From Streptomyces roseolus (GTDB lineage: Bacteria; Actinomycetota; Actinomycetes; Streptomycetales; Streptomycetaceae), in the NCBI RefSeq assembly GCF_014649855.1, contig NZ_BMTV01000033.1:1-64000 (forward strand): a stretch of 64,000 nucleotides of DNA, given 5' to 3'. Of the stretch, positions 30,929 to 39,418 are shown in pieces (the first letter of the stretch is position 1; every line of letters begins with the position of its first letter). Under the pieces are notes generated by a model. That model saw only the letters and a program-made list of their open reading frames with translations, ran no database searches and was not told the DNA's origin. Both the position numbers and the translations under genes were made by a program.

Positions 30929-31572
30929 CGTGCGACTTCCTCCGAGGGGACGGGACGGGTGGAACCGAACGACGCCGTCGCCGCGCCCGTGTCGACCAGG
31001 TCGGCGCCCAGTCTGCGGCGCGCCCGGTGCAGGCGGGACTTCACCGTTCCGACCGCGATGCCCAGGGCGACGGCGGCCGCCTGGTGATCCAGACCGGACC
31101 ACACGCACAGCTCGACGACGTCGCGCTCATGACGTGGCAGCCGGGCCAGAGCACGGTGGATCCGCGACATGCGGCTCTCGTCGTCGACCCGGGCGGCGAC
31201 CCGGTCCGCGTGATCGCGTACCGGCTCGTCGTGGGAGACGAGTCGGCGGAAGAGGGCCTCGGCCCGTCTCAGCCTCCGGCGGGCGTTCGCCAACAGGCCG
31301 TCGGCGACGCCCAGCAGCCACGGCAGGGCCGAATCGCGGTCCAGCACGACCTCCGACCGCCGCCGCCAGGCGTGCAGGAAGACCGTCGACGTGAGGTCCT
31401 CGGCCTCCGCCCAGTCGGCGGTTCGGCGGAAGAGGTGGTTGTAGACGGCCTTCGCGTGACGGTCGAAGATCCGGCCGAACGCCTCCCGGTCGCCGCCGAC
31501 GGCCGCCGCCCACAACTCCCGGTCGGACATCTCCTCGGCCGATGCGGCGGGACCGACGTCGTTCAGTTCCAT
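30925..31572 (-). CDS. ECF RNA polymerase sigma factor
   Basis: A 215-residue ECF sigma factor. Region 2 spans about residues 25-90 (FGRIFDRHAKAVYNHLFRRT, AEDLTSTVFLHAWRR) and region 4 about 135-190 (RLPRHERDVVELCVWSGLDHQ, then GIAVGTVKSRLHRARRRLG). It has a short N-terminal tail and a disordered C-terminus. The coupled membrane protein that follows is likely its regulator. The target promoter cannot be told by eye. The ATG at 31572 is the first start in the frame and gives normal family length. Confidence 0.93.
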   Translation of the reverse strand: MELNDVGPAASAEEMSDRELWAAAVGGDREAFGRIFDRHAKAVYNHLFRRTADWAEAEDLTSTVFLHAWRRRSEVVLDRDSALPWLLGVADGLLANARRRLRRAEALFRRLVSHDEPVRDHADRVAARVDDESRMSRIHRALARLPRHERDVVELCVWSGLDHQAAAVALGIAVGTVKSRLHRARRRLGADLVDTGAATASFGSTRPVPSEEVAR

Positions 31573-31717
31573 GTCCTCTTCGTGTCCGGCACCCGCCCCA
31601 GGGTTCCCGCGCGAGCCGAAATCACCGCGGGACCACGTCCGACCAGGCCGGCAGCAGGCTGCCCCCGTGGAACCTCAGGAGATCAGGAAAGGGGCACGTT
31701 CACGTGTACGCCGTCCT

Positions 31718-32122
31718 TCAGGGCGCGTCATCGAGGGCGATGTCGAGCGCGTGCCGGGTGCCGGTGACGTCGAGGAGGAGGGCGACCTGGCCGGTGAGGG
31801 GGCCCATGAGGACGTGCCGCTGCGGGCGGCGCCGGGCGTCGGTCAGCTCGTGCACGAGCGCGGAGTCGCCGAACCTCACACCCGCCAGGTCCAGCAGCAC
31901 CAGCTCGATCTGCGGGGTGCGCACCGCGTCGAGGGCTTCGCGCAGGCAGGGGACGGTCTCGGCGTCGAAGTCGCCGCTCAGCAGCAGGAGGGCCGTGGTG
32001 GGACGGCCGCACGAGGTGTAGCGGACGAGGGCGTCGCCGCGGGTCGGGCGCCAGGCGGGTGCGCCGTCGACAAGGTGCAGACGGGTGCGGGTTGCGTCGT
32101 TCTGGGGTCGGTCGGGTATCAC
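31718..32122 (-). CDS. STAS-domain protein (anti-sigma antagonist-like)
   Basis: A 134-residue protein with a STAS domain: LLLLSGDFDAETVPCLREAL, then VLLDLAGVRFGDSALVHEL, in which the Asp-Ser pair marks the usual phosphorylation site of SpoIIAA/RsbV proteins. The end (LLLDVTGTRHALDI) also fits STAS. The start is uncertain: a GTG at 32122 with GAGG upstream is preferred; a TTG at 32254 would add 44 weakly conserved residues. It lies near another STAS gene and two PP2C phosphatases in the window, hinting at a partner-switching network. Confidence 0.72.
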   Translation of the reverse strand: MIPDRPQNDATRTRLHLVDGAPAWRPTRGDALVRYTSCGRPTTALLLLSGDFDAETVPCLREALDAVRTPQIELVLLDLAGVRFGDSALVHELTDARRRPQRHVLMGPLTGQVALLLDVTGTRHALDIALDDAP

Positions 32123-32437
32123 GGGGATGCGCCTCGATCCGTGAGCAGAGCCCTCCGGCAGAGTGCTCCCGCTGACCTCCGCGGGATCCCAGGCGTCGAA
32201 GCCCGGTTTCGAGACGACATCGCCGCCGGCGGGAAGGTGGAACGCCGGCGGCAACCCGGATCGGTCCGGTATCCCCCACCATCCTCTTCCACCGGCCCGT
32301 ACGCACGTCTCGCAGGTCAGAGCCGCGTGCGGGGCCGGACGACGGCCGTCGGCAGGTGTCCGGGGGCGGGAGGCGGGTGAGCTCCACCACGCGGAGGCGC
32401 GGCCGCCCTTGCCCGCCGGTCCGACGGAGGGCGGCCG

Positions 32438-32845
32438 TCAGCGCTCCACGCCGACGGCGCCGGAGAGCGTCTCCCGGATCTGCAGGACGTCGTCGACGCC
32501 GGTGATCGCGCACAGGCGCCGGACCGGCGCCGACGGTGCCGCGACGCGCAGCTTTCCCGTCCGGTGGACAAGGATCATCAGATTCAGGAAGGACGAGTCC
32601 GCGAAGGTGACCCCCGACGCGTCCAGGATCACCTTCGGATGCGTGTCGGTCGCGGTCTTCAGCGCATCGGCCAGCGGTCCGAGGGAGTGCAGGTCGTAGT
32701 CGCCGCGGGCCTCGACGACCTGCGCCCCGCGGTACTCGTACCGGAGGACCACGCCCTGCGGGCACGCCTCCTCCGCCTCTCCCCTGGAGGGCTCGTTGCC
32801 GGCCCCCCGCAGGAGTTCGATGGCGGCGGCATCATCCCAAGGCAT
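32438..32845 (-). CDS. STAS-domain anti-anti-sigma factor
   Basis: A 135-residue STAS protein. The core reads VVEARGDYDLHSLGPLADAL, then VILDASGVTFADSSFLNLMI, with a Ser after Asp in the phosphorylation loop (DSS), and it ends LRVAAPSAPVRRLCAITGVDDVL. It should be controlled by phosphorylation through a HATPase kinase such as the one at 11765-12295 and dephosphorylation by a PP2C phosphatase. It is divergent from the small winged-helix gene at 32958. Confidence 0.9.
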   Translation of the reverse strand: MPWDDAAAIELLRGAGNEPSRGEAEEACPQGVVLRYEYRGAQVVEARGDYDLHSLGPLADALKTATDTHPKVILDASGVTFADSSFLNLMILVHRTGKLRVAAPSAPVRRLCAITGVDDVLQIRETLSGAVGVER

Positions 32846-32957
32846 ACGGGGACTCCCTCCGGTGATCCCTCCACGAGAGGGAAATGAGACGCCGAATGCA
32901 GGAAATTTATGTCATGCATTCTCGTTCTGGCAAGTCGCGTCGCGTAAAATCCAGGAC

Positions 32958-33293
32958 ATGCTTGGAGTCCCTGAATCCCACACCGGATGGACGTTCATCA
33001 CGAACCACGCCCGCGTACTGGCCGCCATCGCGGACAACCCGAACGCCCGCATCCGTGACATCGCCGCCCGCTGCCGCCTCACCGAGCGGGCCGTGTCGCG
33101 GATCATCGCCGACCTCGAACAGGACGGCTACCTCTCCCACACGCGAGAAGGACGGACGAACACCTACCGCATAGAGCCGGGCAAGGCGCTGCGCCACCCG
33201 GCGGAGGCCGGCCTCCCCCTGGCCTCCCTCCTCTCCCTGCTCGTGGAGAACGAGGCGGAGCGGGCCGGCCGGCAGCCGGCCGTCTCCCAGTGA
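32958..33293 (+). CDS. winged-helix (MarR/ArsR-like) DNA-binding protein
   Basis: A 111-residue transcription factor with a compact winged helix: TNHARVLAAIADNPNARIRDIAARC, RLTERAVSRIIADLEQDGY and a wing LSHTREGRTNTYRIEP. No ligand domain follows, only a short helical tail. The spacer upstream is AT-rich for this genome (32885-32960), with candidate -10 sequences such as TAAAAT at 32945-32950. It is divergent from a STAS gene. Streptomyces has many such single-domain regulators with unknown targets. Confidence 0.85.
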   Translation: MLGVPESHTGWTFITNHARVLAAIADNPNARIRDIAARCRLTERAVSRIIADLEQDGYLSHTREGRTNTYRIEPGKALRHPAEAGLPLASLLSLLVENEAERAGRQPAVSQ

Positions 33294-33613
33294 GCCGAGC
33301 CGGAGCTTCGTCGGTGGCAGGCGGCGACCTTCTTGGCGCAGGACGTCTCCCGGGCCGCGCGGTCCGACACTCCTGACGGCGCGTCACCCGCCATCGGTGT
33401 CACCGTCGAGGACGCCCGCGGGCGCACCGGCGTCGCCGTGCGCCGTGGGCGCGTGACACCTCCACCGCGAAGGCCGACGAGCGCGGTGTGGGGGGTCTCC
33501 TGGTCCAGGGGGTTTTGTCCGAGGGCGCGTTCGTTCACGAGGGAGGGCCGGCCGTCCTTGTTCGACCGGTGCCGAGGCGCCGCGTGGACGACCGGCCCTT
33601 TCCGGGGGCTCTT
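33294..33613. other. intergenic region, 320 bases, between convergent genes
   Basis: I see no convincing gene. One plus-strand stretch (about 33340-33540) shows partial coding bias split between two frames, which could be the remains of a gene, but no homologous motif is recognisable. No hairpin stronger than background was found. Confidence 0.4.
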
Positions 33614-35200
33614 CTAGGGGTGGGCGTGGCCGGGGGTCCGCCGGACGCCGATGACCGCGAGGACCGCGCCCGCCACGCAGAGGACGCCTGCGGTCAGGAC
33701 GGCGGTGTGGACGCCGTTCATGAAGGCGTGGTGGCTGCCCTCGACGATCGCCGACCCGAGCTGCGCGGGTGCGTCGGCGGCGACGGGCGCGACGCCCATG
33801 GCCACCGCGTCCTCGGCCTCCAGCAGTGCGGTCGCCGCGGGGGCGGGGACGCCCGCCGAGGTGAGCTCGCCGGTGAGGGTGGTGCCGACCCGGCCGGCGA
33901 TGAGGGAGACGAGGACGGAGGTGCCGAGGGCGCCGCCGATCTGGAGGGCCGTGGCCTGCAGCCCGCCGGCGACGCCGGCGTCCTTGACGGGGGCGTTGCC
34001 GACGATGGCGTCGGAGGAGGAGGCCATGACCATGCCGACGCCGAGGCCGAGGGCGATGAACGGCGGCCACATGAGGCCGTAGGCGCTGTGGGCGTCCCAG
34101 GTGAGCATGGCGAAGCACGCGACGGCCTGGAGGGCCATGCCGAGGGGCATGGTGAGGCGCGGGCCGTACTTGTCCGTGAGCGCGGCACCGAGCGGGGAGG
34201 CGACGACGGAGGCGAGGCTGAGGGGCAGGGTCCGGACGCCGGCCTCGACCGGGGTGAAGCCGCGCACGTTCTGCAGGTAGATCATGACGAAGAAGATCAC
34301 GCCGAGCAGGACGAAGAAGTTCAGCGCGGTGATGACCGTGCCGATGGCCAGGGCCGGGTTGCGGAACAGGCGCATGGGCAGCAGCGGTGCGGCGATCCGG
34401 GTCTGCCACCAGCCGAAGAGCACCAGGAGCAGCAGGCCGGCGCCGATGGCACCGAGCGTGCCGGAGGAGGTCCACCCCCAGGTCTCGCCCTTGACCACGC
34501 CGAAGACGAGCGCGAGGAGGCCCGCGGCGAGCAGGACGACGCCCAGGACGTCGAACTTCTCCCGCGCGGCGTGCTCGTTCCGGCTCTGCGGCAGGACGGC
34601 CGCGCTGAAGAGGAGGGCGACGACGCCGATGGGTGCGTTGATGTAGAAGACGGACTCCCAGCTGACGTGCTGGACGAGGAAGCCGCCGACGATGGGGCCG
34701 AGGGCCGTGGAGACCGAGGAGACCATGGCCCAGATGCCGACGGCCATGCCGAACTTCTTCGGCGGGAAGACCGCGCGCAGCAGACCCAGGGTGTTGGGCA
34801 TCAGCAGGGCGCCGAAGAAGCCCTGCACCGCCCGGAAGGCGATGACGCCCTCGATGGAACCGGCCAGGCCGATGGCGACCGAGGCGAGGGTGAAGCCCGC
34901 GACGCCCACCAGGTAGAAGGTGCGGCGGCCGAAGCGGTCACCGAGTTTGCCGCCGAGTATGAGCGCCGCGGCGAGGGCGAGCAGGTAGGAGTTCGTGACC
35001 CACTGCAGGTCGGAGGTGGACGCGTGGAGGTCCCGGCCGATCTCGGGGTTGGCGATCGAGACGACGGAGCCGTCGAGGCCGACCATGAACAGGCCGAAGG
35101 CGACGGCGACCAGGGTCAGCCACGGGCGGGAGCGGCGGTCGCTCGCCGTCGCGGCGGGCGGGGAGTGGGAGGGTTCGGCCAGGGTGCCGGCGGAGGGCAT
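33614..35200 (-). CDS. DHA2-type MFS drug efflux transporter
   Basis: A 528-residue transporter with about fourteen membrane helices. It has the MFS motif A sequence GGKLGDRFGRRTFYLVG after helix 2, motif C in ALGPIVGGFLVQHVSWESVFYINAPIG, and the DHA2 motif LDGSVVSIANPEIGRDLHAS. It probably exports drugs or dyes by proton antiport. The MarR gene lies upstream on the same strand with a 156-base spacer, suggesting control of this pump. The ATG at 35200 is used rather than an upstream start that would add an unlikely basic extension. Confidence 0.92.
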   Translation of the reverse strand: MPSAGTLAEPSHSPPAATASDRRSRPWLTLVAVAFGLFMVGLDGSVVSIANPEIGRDLHASTSDLQWVTNSYLLALAAALILGGKLGDRFGRRTFYLVGVAGFTLASVAIGLAGSIEGVIAFRAVQGFFGALLMPNTLGLLRAVFPPKKFGMAVGIWAMVSSVSTALGPIVGGFLVQHVSWESVFYINAPIGVVALLFSAAVLPQSRNEHAAREKFDVLGVVLLAAGLLALVFGVVKGETWGWTSSGTLGAIGAGLLLLVLFGWWQTRIAAPLLPMRLFRNPALAIGTVITALNFFVLLGVIFFVMIYLQNVRGFTPVEAGVRTLPLSLASVVASPLGAALTDKYGPRLTMPLGMALQAVACFAMLTWDAHSAYGLMWPPFIALGLGVGMVMASSSDAIVGNAPVKDAGVAGGLQATALQIGGALGTSVLVSLIAGRVGTTLTGELTSAGVPAPAATALLEAEDAVAMGVAPVAADAPAQLGSAIVEGSHHAFMNGVHTAVLTAGVLCVAGAVLAVIGVRRTPGHAHP

Positions 35201-35356
35201 GCGTGGGTTCTTTCGTCGTGAGAAAACGCCGAGCCGGCGCACGGCGCCCTGGGGGCGGCCGGCTGCGACTGGCGGGGAGGAAGCGGCGCGAAGGGCCGCG
35301 GCACGCGCGTCGGGCACACGACGGTGTGCCCGATGCGCGTGCCGGACGGGAAGCGT

Positions 35357-35827
35357 TCAGCGCGCGGTGTGGAGGTGCTCGGCGAGTGACTGGAGGGACC
35401 CCAGGGCGGAGCCGAGCGCGTCGAGCTCGCCGTCGGTCATCGTCCGCAGGATCCGCGCGGCCCGGTCTCCCATGAGCCGCGTGACCTCGCCGACCCGCTG
35501 CCGTGCGGCGGGGGTGAGGTGCAGGTGGGCGATCCGCTTGTCGGCACCGTCCTGGCGGCGTTCGAGGAGTCCCCGCTCGGTGAGCTGCGTGACCAGCGCG
35601 CTGACGTTGTTCGGCTTCATCCGCACCGCTTCGGCGGCCTCACGGACCGTGGTGCCGCCGTGCGTCTCGACGTACCGCAGCAGGGTGAGCTGGGCGTCGG
35701 AGGGCCTGGGGTGCGGGTAGTGCTGGTCGACATGCCGTTCGAGGGCCCGGGCGAGCGCGGGCAGGCACGCCGCCAGGCCGAGGGCCAGGCGGTCGATGTC
35801 CTGTTCGGACGCGCTGTGCGGGGGCAT
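35357..35827 (-). CDS. MarR family regulator of the adjacent efflux pump
   Basis: A 156-residue MarR protein with the winged helix LLRYVETHGGTTVREAAEAV, RMKPNNVSALVTQLTERGLLER and wing RRQDGADKRIAHLHLTP, flanked by dimerisation helices. It is upstream of the DHA2 pump on the same strand, a common autoregulated pair. Its promoter (TTGACA-18-TAAAAT) ends six bases before the ATG, so transcription would begin at or next to the start codon and the mRNA would be leaderless. Confidence 0.92.
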   Translation of the reverse strand: MPPHSASEQDIDRLALGLAACLPALARALERHVDQHYPHPRPSDAQLTLLRYVETHGGTTVREAAEAVRMKPNNVSALVTQLTERGLLERRQDGADKRIAHLHLTPAARQRVGEVTRLMGDRAARILRTMTDGELDALGSALGSLQSLAEHLHTAR

Positions 35828-35833
35828 GGCGCG

Positions 35834-35863
35834 ATTTTAGATATGCATGAATACCTATGTCAA
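35834..35863 (-). promoter_or_regulatory. strong promoter of the marR gene, probably leaderless
   Basis: On the minus strand TTGACA (35863-35858), an 18-base spacer and TAAAAT (35839-35834) match the housekeeping consensus nearly perfectly. The -10 ends six bases from the ATG at 35827, placing the transcript start at the A of the ATG. The AT-rich spacer (GATATGCATGAATACCTATG on the plus strand) overlaps a rough dyad that could be the MarR site. The promoter overlaps the 3' end of the upstream gene. Confidence 0.7.
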
Positions 35864-36634
35864 AAGATCCTTGCCGAGGTCGGGCGTCGGCGCGGTCGGG
35901 GACGAAGGGGCGACGGCCGTACGCGGGGCGCGCAGACGGGAGCGGAAGGCGGCCAGCAGGAGAAGGGTGAGGACCGCGATCGGCAGGGTTTCCACGGGCC
36001 CCAGGGCGGGGAACGCCGTCCCCGCCGCGTTGACCAGGACGAACGCGGCCGCCGCGGCGACCATGGCGCGCTGTGCCCGGGTCGTGGTCGGCAGCGCCAG
36101 GGCGAGAGAGCCCGCCGCGGTCGTCGCGGCCGCGGTCTTGAGGGCCGCGACGACGTACAGCGCCGTCACGGGTGCGCCGTCGATCGGAGCACCGAGGGCG
36201 GACTGGGCCGCGTAGGTCACGAGGAGCGCGTTCTCAACGGCGTCGAGACCTCCCGCGGTGAGGATCGCGCCAAGAGCGACGCCCCCGAGAACCGGCGCGC
36301 GGGTGAGGCGGACGGCCCCGACGAACAGGGCGATGTAGCCGAGGACGAAGAGGAAGTCGAAGGCCGTCCAGAGCATCACCGCATGCGGCTCGCGCGTGAG
36401 GGGCAGCAGGAATTCGGCCGTGGGCAGGGGCAGGTCCGTGGGCTGGAGGTGGACGCCCGGGTGGGTGAGGGAGAGCACCTGGAAGGCGAGGGCGCAGCCG
36501 AGCGTCAGCGCTGCGCCGACGAGTCCGGCGCGGTCGTGGGCCCGGGTGTCGGCCTCGGTGTCGACGCGGACGTCGGGCCGGGTGCCGGGCCGGCCGTCGA
36601 CGCGGATACGAGTGCCCGGTTCTGCCGTGCTCAT
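35855..36634 (-). CDS. six-helix membrane protein coupled to a MerR regulator
   Basis: A 259-residue integral membrane protein. After a hydrophilic Asp/Arg-rich start (1-35) come about six helices, including LVGAALTLGCALAFQVLSL, FDFLFVLGYIALFVGAV, VALGAILTAGGLDAVENALLV and AAFVLVNAAGTAFPALGPV. The Asp/Glu pair in LDAVENALL may be functional. I do not recognise a family. Its ATG overlaps the MerR stop codon (ATGA), so the regulator and this protein are made together and the membrane protein is probably the output of that regulator. Confidence 0.82.
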   Translation of the reverse strand: MSTAEPGTRIRVDGRPGTRPDVRVDTEADTRAHDRAGLVGAALTLGCALAFQVLSLTHPGVHLQPTDLPLPTAEFLLPLTREPHAVMLWTAFDFLFVLGYIALFVGAVRLTRAPVLGGVALGAILTAGGLDAVENALLVTYAAQSALGAPIDGAPVTALYVVAALKTAAATTAAGSLALALPTTTRAQRAMVAAAAAFVLVNAAGTAFPALGPVETLPIAVLTLLLLAAFRSRLRAPRTAVAPSSPTAPTPDLGKDLLT

Positions 36635-37101
36635 GAGTGCGGATCCTTCGTCGCAGGGCGGCGCGAGTGCCGCGGCAGCGATGGCGCGGGGTCGTCGAGG
36701 ATCGTCGTGATGTCACCGCTGTGCGTCTCGATCCGACTGACGGCGAGCGTCAGCCGGTCACGCAGGGCCCTCATCCGGTCGATCTGTTCGTCGACTTCGG
36801 CGATGCGCCGGCGAAGCACGCGTTCGGTGGTGCCCACGGGGCAGTCGGTGGTGTCCTCGCACGCGTCGAGGAGCTCCTTGATCTCGTCCAGGCGCAGACC
36901 GAGCCGCTGCCCCACCCGGACGAACGTGAGGCGCTCCAAGGCCTCCGGGGGGTAGCGGCGGTGGTCTCCGCTGGTCCTGACGGGCGGGGCCAGCAGACCC
37001 ATGCGCTCGTAGTGGCGCAGGGCGTCGACCGTGAGTCCGGCGGATCGGGCCAGAGAACCGCTGCTCAGCAAGATCGGTTCGGTCCGTTGCGTGATGGGCA
37101 T
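36631..37101 (-). CDS. MerR family regulator
   Basis: A 156-residue MerR-type activator. The HTH (GSLARSAGLTVDALRHYERMGLLAP, then SGDHRRYPPEALERLTFV) fills residues about 12-75, followed by the coiled-coil dimer helix. Cys81 and Cys87 in the sequence ACEDTTDCPVG lie at the start of that helix and could bind a metal or sense a thiol-reactive compound; no C-terminal Cys pair exists. It is coupled by ATGA overlap to the membrane protein that follows. Its own promoter has a dyad in a 20-base spacer, the MerR hallmark. Confidence 0.92.
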   Translation of the reverse strand: MPITQRTEPILLSSGSLARSAGLTVDALRHYERMGLLAPPVRTSGDHRRYPPEALERLTFVRVGQRLGLRLDEIKELLDACEDTTDCPVGTTERVLRRRIAEVDEQIDRMRALRDRLTLAVSRIETHSGDITTILDDPAPSLPRHSRRPATKDPHS

Positions 37102-37107
37102 GGGCAG

Positions 37108-37140
37108 AGGCTAGAACCTGGTGTGGGGTCCGGGTTCAAG
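37108..37140 (-). promoter_or_regulatory. MerR-type promoter with spacer dyad
   Basis: Minus-strand TTGAAC (37139-37134) and TAGCCT (37113-37108) are 20 bases apart, the over-long spacing typical of MerR-activated promoters. Arms CTAGAACC (37111-37118) and GGTTCAAG (37133-37140) form an 8-bp inverted repeat with one mismatch and a 14-base centre. The -10 ends six bases before the ATG, so the transcript would be leaderless. Confidence 0.68.
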
Positions 37141-37356
37141 CCCGCCGCGCATGATCCGCGCCACTTCCGGGCCGCCTCCCCCGCTCGTGCTGCCACCGGG
37201 GAATTCCCGCACCGCCAGAACGAGCCCGAACGGCCCCTGAGCACCTGGTTCTCGAAGTCCGGTGCGGCCGCCGCAAGGAAATCCGGGAAACGAATTCGTG
37301 GTTGAACTCCTCTACACAGAGCGGGCTTTACGCCTTAGCCTCGGCACTGCCCCAAG

Positions 37357-37371
37357 TTACTTGCCAGTTAA
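37357..37371. promoter_or_regulatory. imperfect dyad upstream of the acyl-CoA ligase
   Basis: TTACTTGCCAGTTAA is an imperfect inverted repeat 38 bases before the ligase start. Operators of the type TTACT-N-AGTAA are used by TetR regulators of fatty-acid genes in actinobacteria, so it may bind an acyl-CoA-responsive repressor. No such regulator gene is adjacent; the assignment is tentative. Confidence 0.4.
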
Positions 37372-37409
37372 GCAATCTGTGATGGGTGCCCTCGGGCCCG
37401 GAGGCCGAC

Positions 37410-39287
37410 ATGAGTTCCACGCAGTCCCTTCTCAGCAGCCGCCCGCACTCCGTGGCGCACCTGTTCCTGTCACGGGTCGAGGCCACGCCCGACCGGGAGG
37501 CATACCGGTATCCCGCGGCCGTCGACGGCGGCGGCGAGGCATGGCGTTCGCTGACGTGGGCGCAGGCGGCGCGGCGGGTGAAGGCGATCGCGGCCGGGCT
37601 GCTCGCCCTGGGACTGCGGAGCCAGGAGCGGGTGGCGATCTCCTCGTCGACGCGCATCGAGTGGATCCTCGCCGACATGGGCGTCATGTGCGCGGGTGCG
37701 GCGGCGACGGCCGTCTACCCCAGCACCGACGGCGAGGAGACGGCGTACATCCTGGCCGACTCCGGCAGCCGCGCGGTCTTCGTGGAGAACGCCGAGCAGC
37801 TGGCCAAGGTCGCCGCGCACAAGAGCGGGCTGGCGGACCTCCGGTACGCGGTCCTCATCGACCCCGCACCGGATGCGGCCGCGGTCGAGGGACTGGAGGT
37901 GCTCACCCTCGCCGAGCTGGAGCGGCGCGGCACCGAGTACCTCGCGAAGCACCCCGACGCCGTCGAGACGACGGTCCGGGGCATAGGCCCGGAACAGCTC
38001 GCCACGCTGATCTACACCTCCGGCACGACCGGCCGCCCGAAGGGCGTGCGGCTCGTGCACGACTGCTGGTCGTACCAGGGCGTCGCCCAGGAGTCGACGG
38101 GCCTCGTCCTCCCCGACGACGTGCAGTTCCTGTGGCTGCCGCTGTCCCACGTCTTCGGCAAGGCCCTGATCGCCGGCCAGGTGCGGTCCGGGCACGTCAT
38201 GGCCGTGGACGGCCGGGTCGACCGCATCATCACGAACCTGCCGGTCGTCCGGCCCACCATCATGGCGTCCGCGCCGCGGGTCTTCGAGAAGGTCTACAAC
38301 GGCATCGCCGCCCGGGCCCGCGCCGAGGGCGGAGCCAAGTACAAGATCTTCCAGTGGGCGGCGAAGGTGGCCCGCGACTACGCCAGGACCGGCCAGGAGC
38401 AGAGGGCCGCCACCGGCCGGCGTGCCGTCCCGCTGTCCCTGACCCTCCAGCACGCCCTTGCCGACAAGCTGGTCTACGGCAAGATCCGCGCGGCCTTCGG
38501 CGGCCGACTGCGCGGCAGCGCGTCGGGCAGCGCCGCGCTCGCCCCCGACATCGGCTACTTCTTCGCCGGTGCCGGCGTCCCCGTGCTGGAGGGCTACGGC
38601 CTCACGGAGACGAGCGCGGCCTGCACCGTCAACCCCGCCGACGACAGCCGGGTGGGCACGGTCGGCAGGCCCCTGCCCGGGACGGAGGTCCGTATCGCCG
38701 AGGACGGCGAGATCCTTCTGCGCGGCCCGGGCATCATGCGCGGCTACCACAACCTCCCCGACAAGACCGCCGAAGTCCTGGAGAGCGACGGCTGGTTCCG
38801 TACGGGGGACATCGGGGAGATCGACGCGGACGGCTACGTCCGGATCACCGACCGCAAGAAGGACCTGTTCAAGACGTCCGGCGGCAAGTACGTGGCCCCG
38901 ACCGAGATCGAAGGCCGTTTCAAGGCCATGTGTCCCTTCGCCGGCAACATCCTGGTCATCGGCAACGGCCGCAACTACTGCACCGCTCTGATCGCCCTCG
39001 ACGAGAGCGTGATCATGCCCTGGGCCGACGCGAACGGCCTCGGCGGCCGTTCCTACGCCGAGGTCGTCGCCTCCCCGGAGGTCCACGCCCTCGTCGACGG
39101 CTTCGTCCAACGCCTCAACAGCGGCCTCCAGCGCTGGCAGACGATCAAGAAGTTCGCCGTCCTGCCCCGCGACCTCGACGTCGAGCACGGCGAGTTGACC
39201 CCGAGCCTGAAGGTCAAGCGCCCCGTCGTCGAACGCGAGTACGCCGACCTGGTGGAGGCCATGTACGAAGGCGCCCGCGAGGCGTGA
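37410..39287 (+). CDS. long-chain fatty acid-CoA ligase (AMP-forming)
   Basis: A 625-residue ANL-superfamily enzyme that activates fatty acids as acyl-AMP and then acyl-CoA. Core motifs: LIYTSGTTGRPKG (about 200-212), YGLTET (about 396), WFRTGDIG (about 466) and DRKKDLFKTSGGKYVAP near the C-domain hinge, with Lys in the latter binding pantetheine/adenylate. The ligase resembles the FadD15-like long-chain group in length and in its YKIFQWAAKVA insertion. GGAGG is six bases before the ATG. It stands as a single gene, with a hairpin right after it. Confidence 0.92.
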   Translation: MSSTQSLLSSRPHSVAHLFLSRVEATPDREAYRYPAAVDGGGEAWRSLTWAQAARRVKAIAAGLLALGLRSQERVAISSSTRIEWILADMGVMCAGAAATAVYPSTDGEETAYILADSGSRAVFVENAEQLAKVAAHKSGLADLRYAVLIDPAPDAAAVEGLEVLTLAELERRGTEYLAKHPDAVETTVRGIGPEQLATLIYTSGTTGRPKGVRLVHDCWSYQGVAQESTGLVLPDDVQFLWLPLSHVFGKALIAGQVRSGHVMAVDGRVDRIITNLPVVRPTIMASAPRVFEKVYNGIAARARAEGGAKYKIFQWAAKVARDYARTGQEQRAATGRRAVPLSLTLQHALADKLVYGKIRAAFGGRLRGSASGSAALAPDIGYFFAGAGVPVLEGYGLTETSAACTVNPADDSRVGTVGRPLPGTEVRIAEDGEILLRGPGIMRGYHNLPDKTAEVLESDGWFRTGDIGEIDADGYVRITDRKKDLFKTSGGKYVAPTEIEGRFKAMCPFAGNILVIGNGRNYCTALIALDESVIMPWADANGLGGRSYAEVVASPEVHALVDGFVQRLNSGLQRWQTIKKFAVLPRDLDVEHGELTPSLKVKRPVVEREYADLVEAMYEGAREA

Positions 39288-39290
39288 CAC

Positions 39291-39326
39291 CCGTCCGGGT
39301 CCGGTGGGCGGCCCCGGACCGGACGG
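39291..39326. terminator. long hairpin between convergent genes
   Basis: CCGTCCGGGTCCGG (39291-39304) pairs with CCGGACCGGACGG (39314-39326), a 13-bp stem with one bulged G and a 9-base loop. It begins four bases after the ligase stop and lies before the convergent phosphatase gene, so it probably terminates both. Confidence 0.65.
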
Positions 39327-39418
39327 CCCTCGTTTCCCCGCATCGGCTCGGTCACCGGCTCGCGCGTCAGCGCCGGCCGGTGACCTCGCGGTGCCGGAAC
39401 AGCCTCGGCGAGGACGCT

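Noticed and set aside
33340..33540. Possible frameshifted gene between the winged-helix and MFS genes
   Set aside because: Coding bias is patchy, the frame choice is arbitrary and no motif is recognisable.
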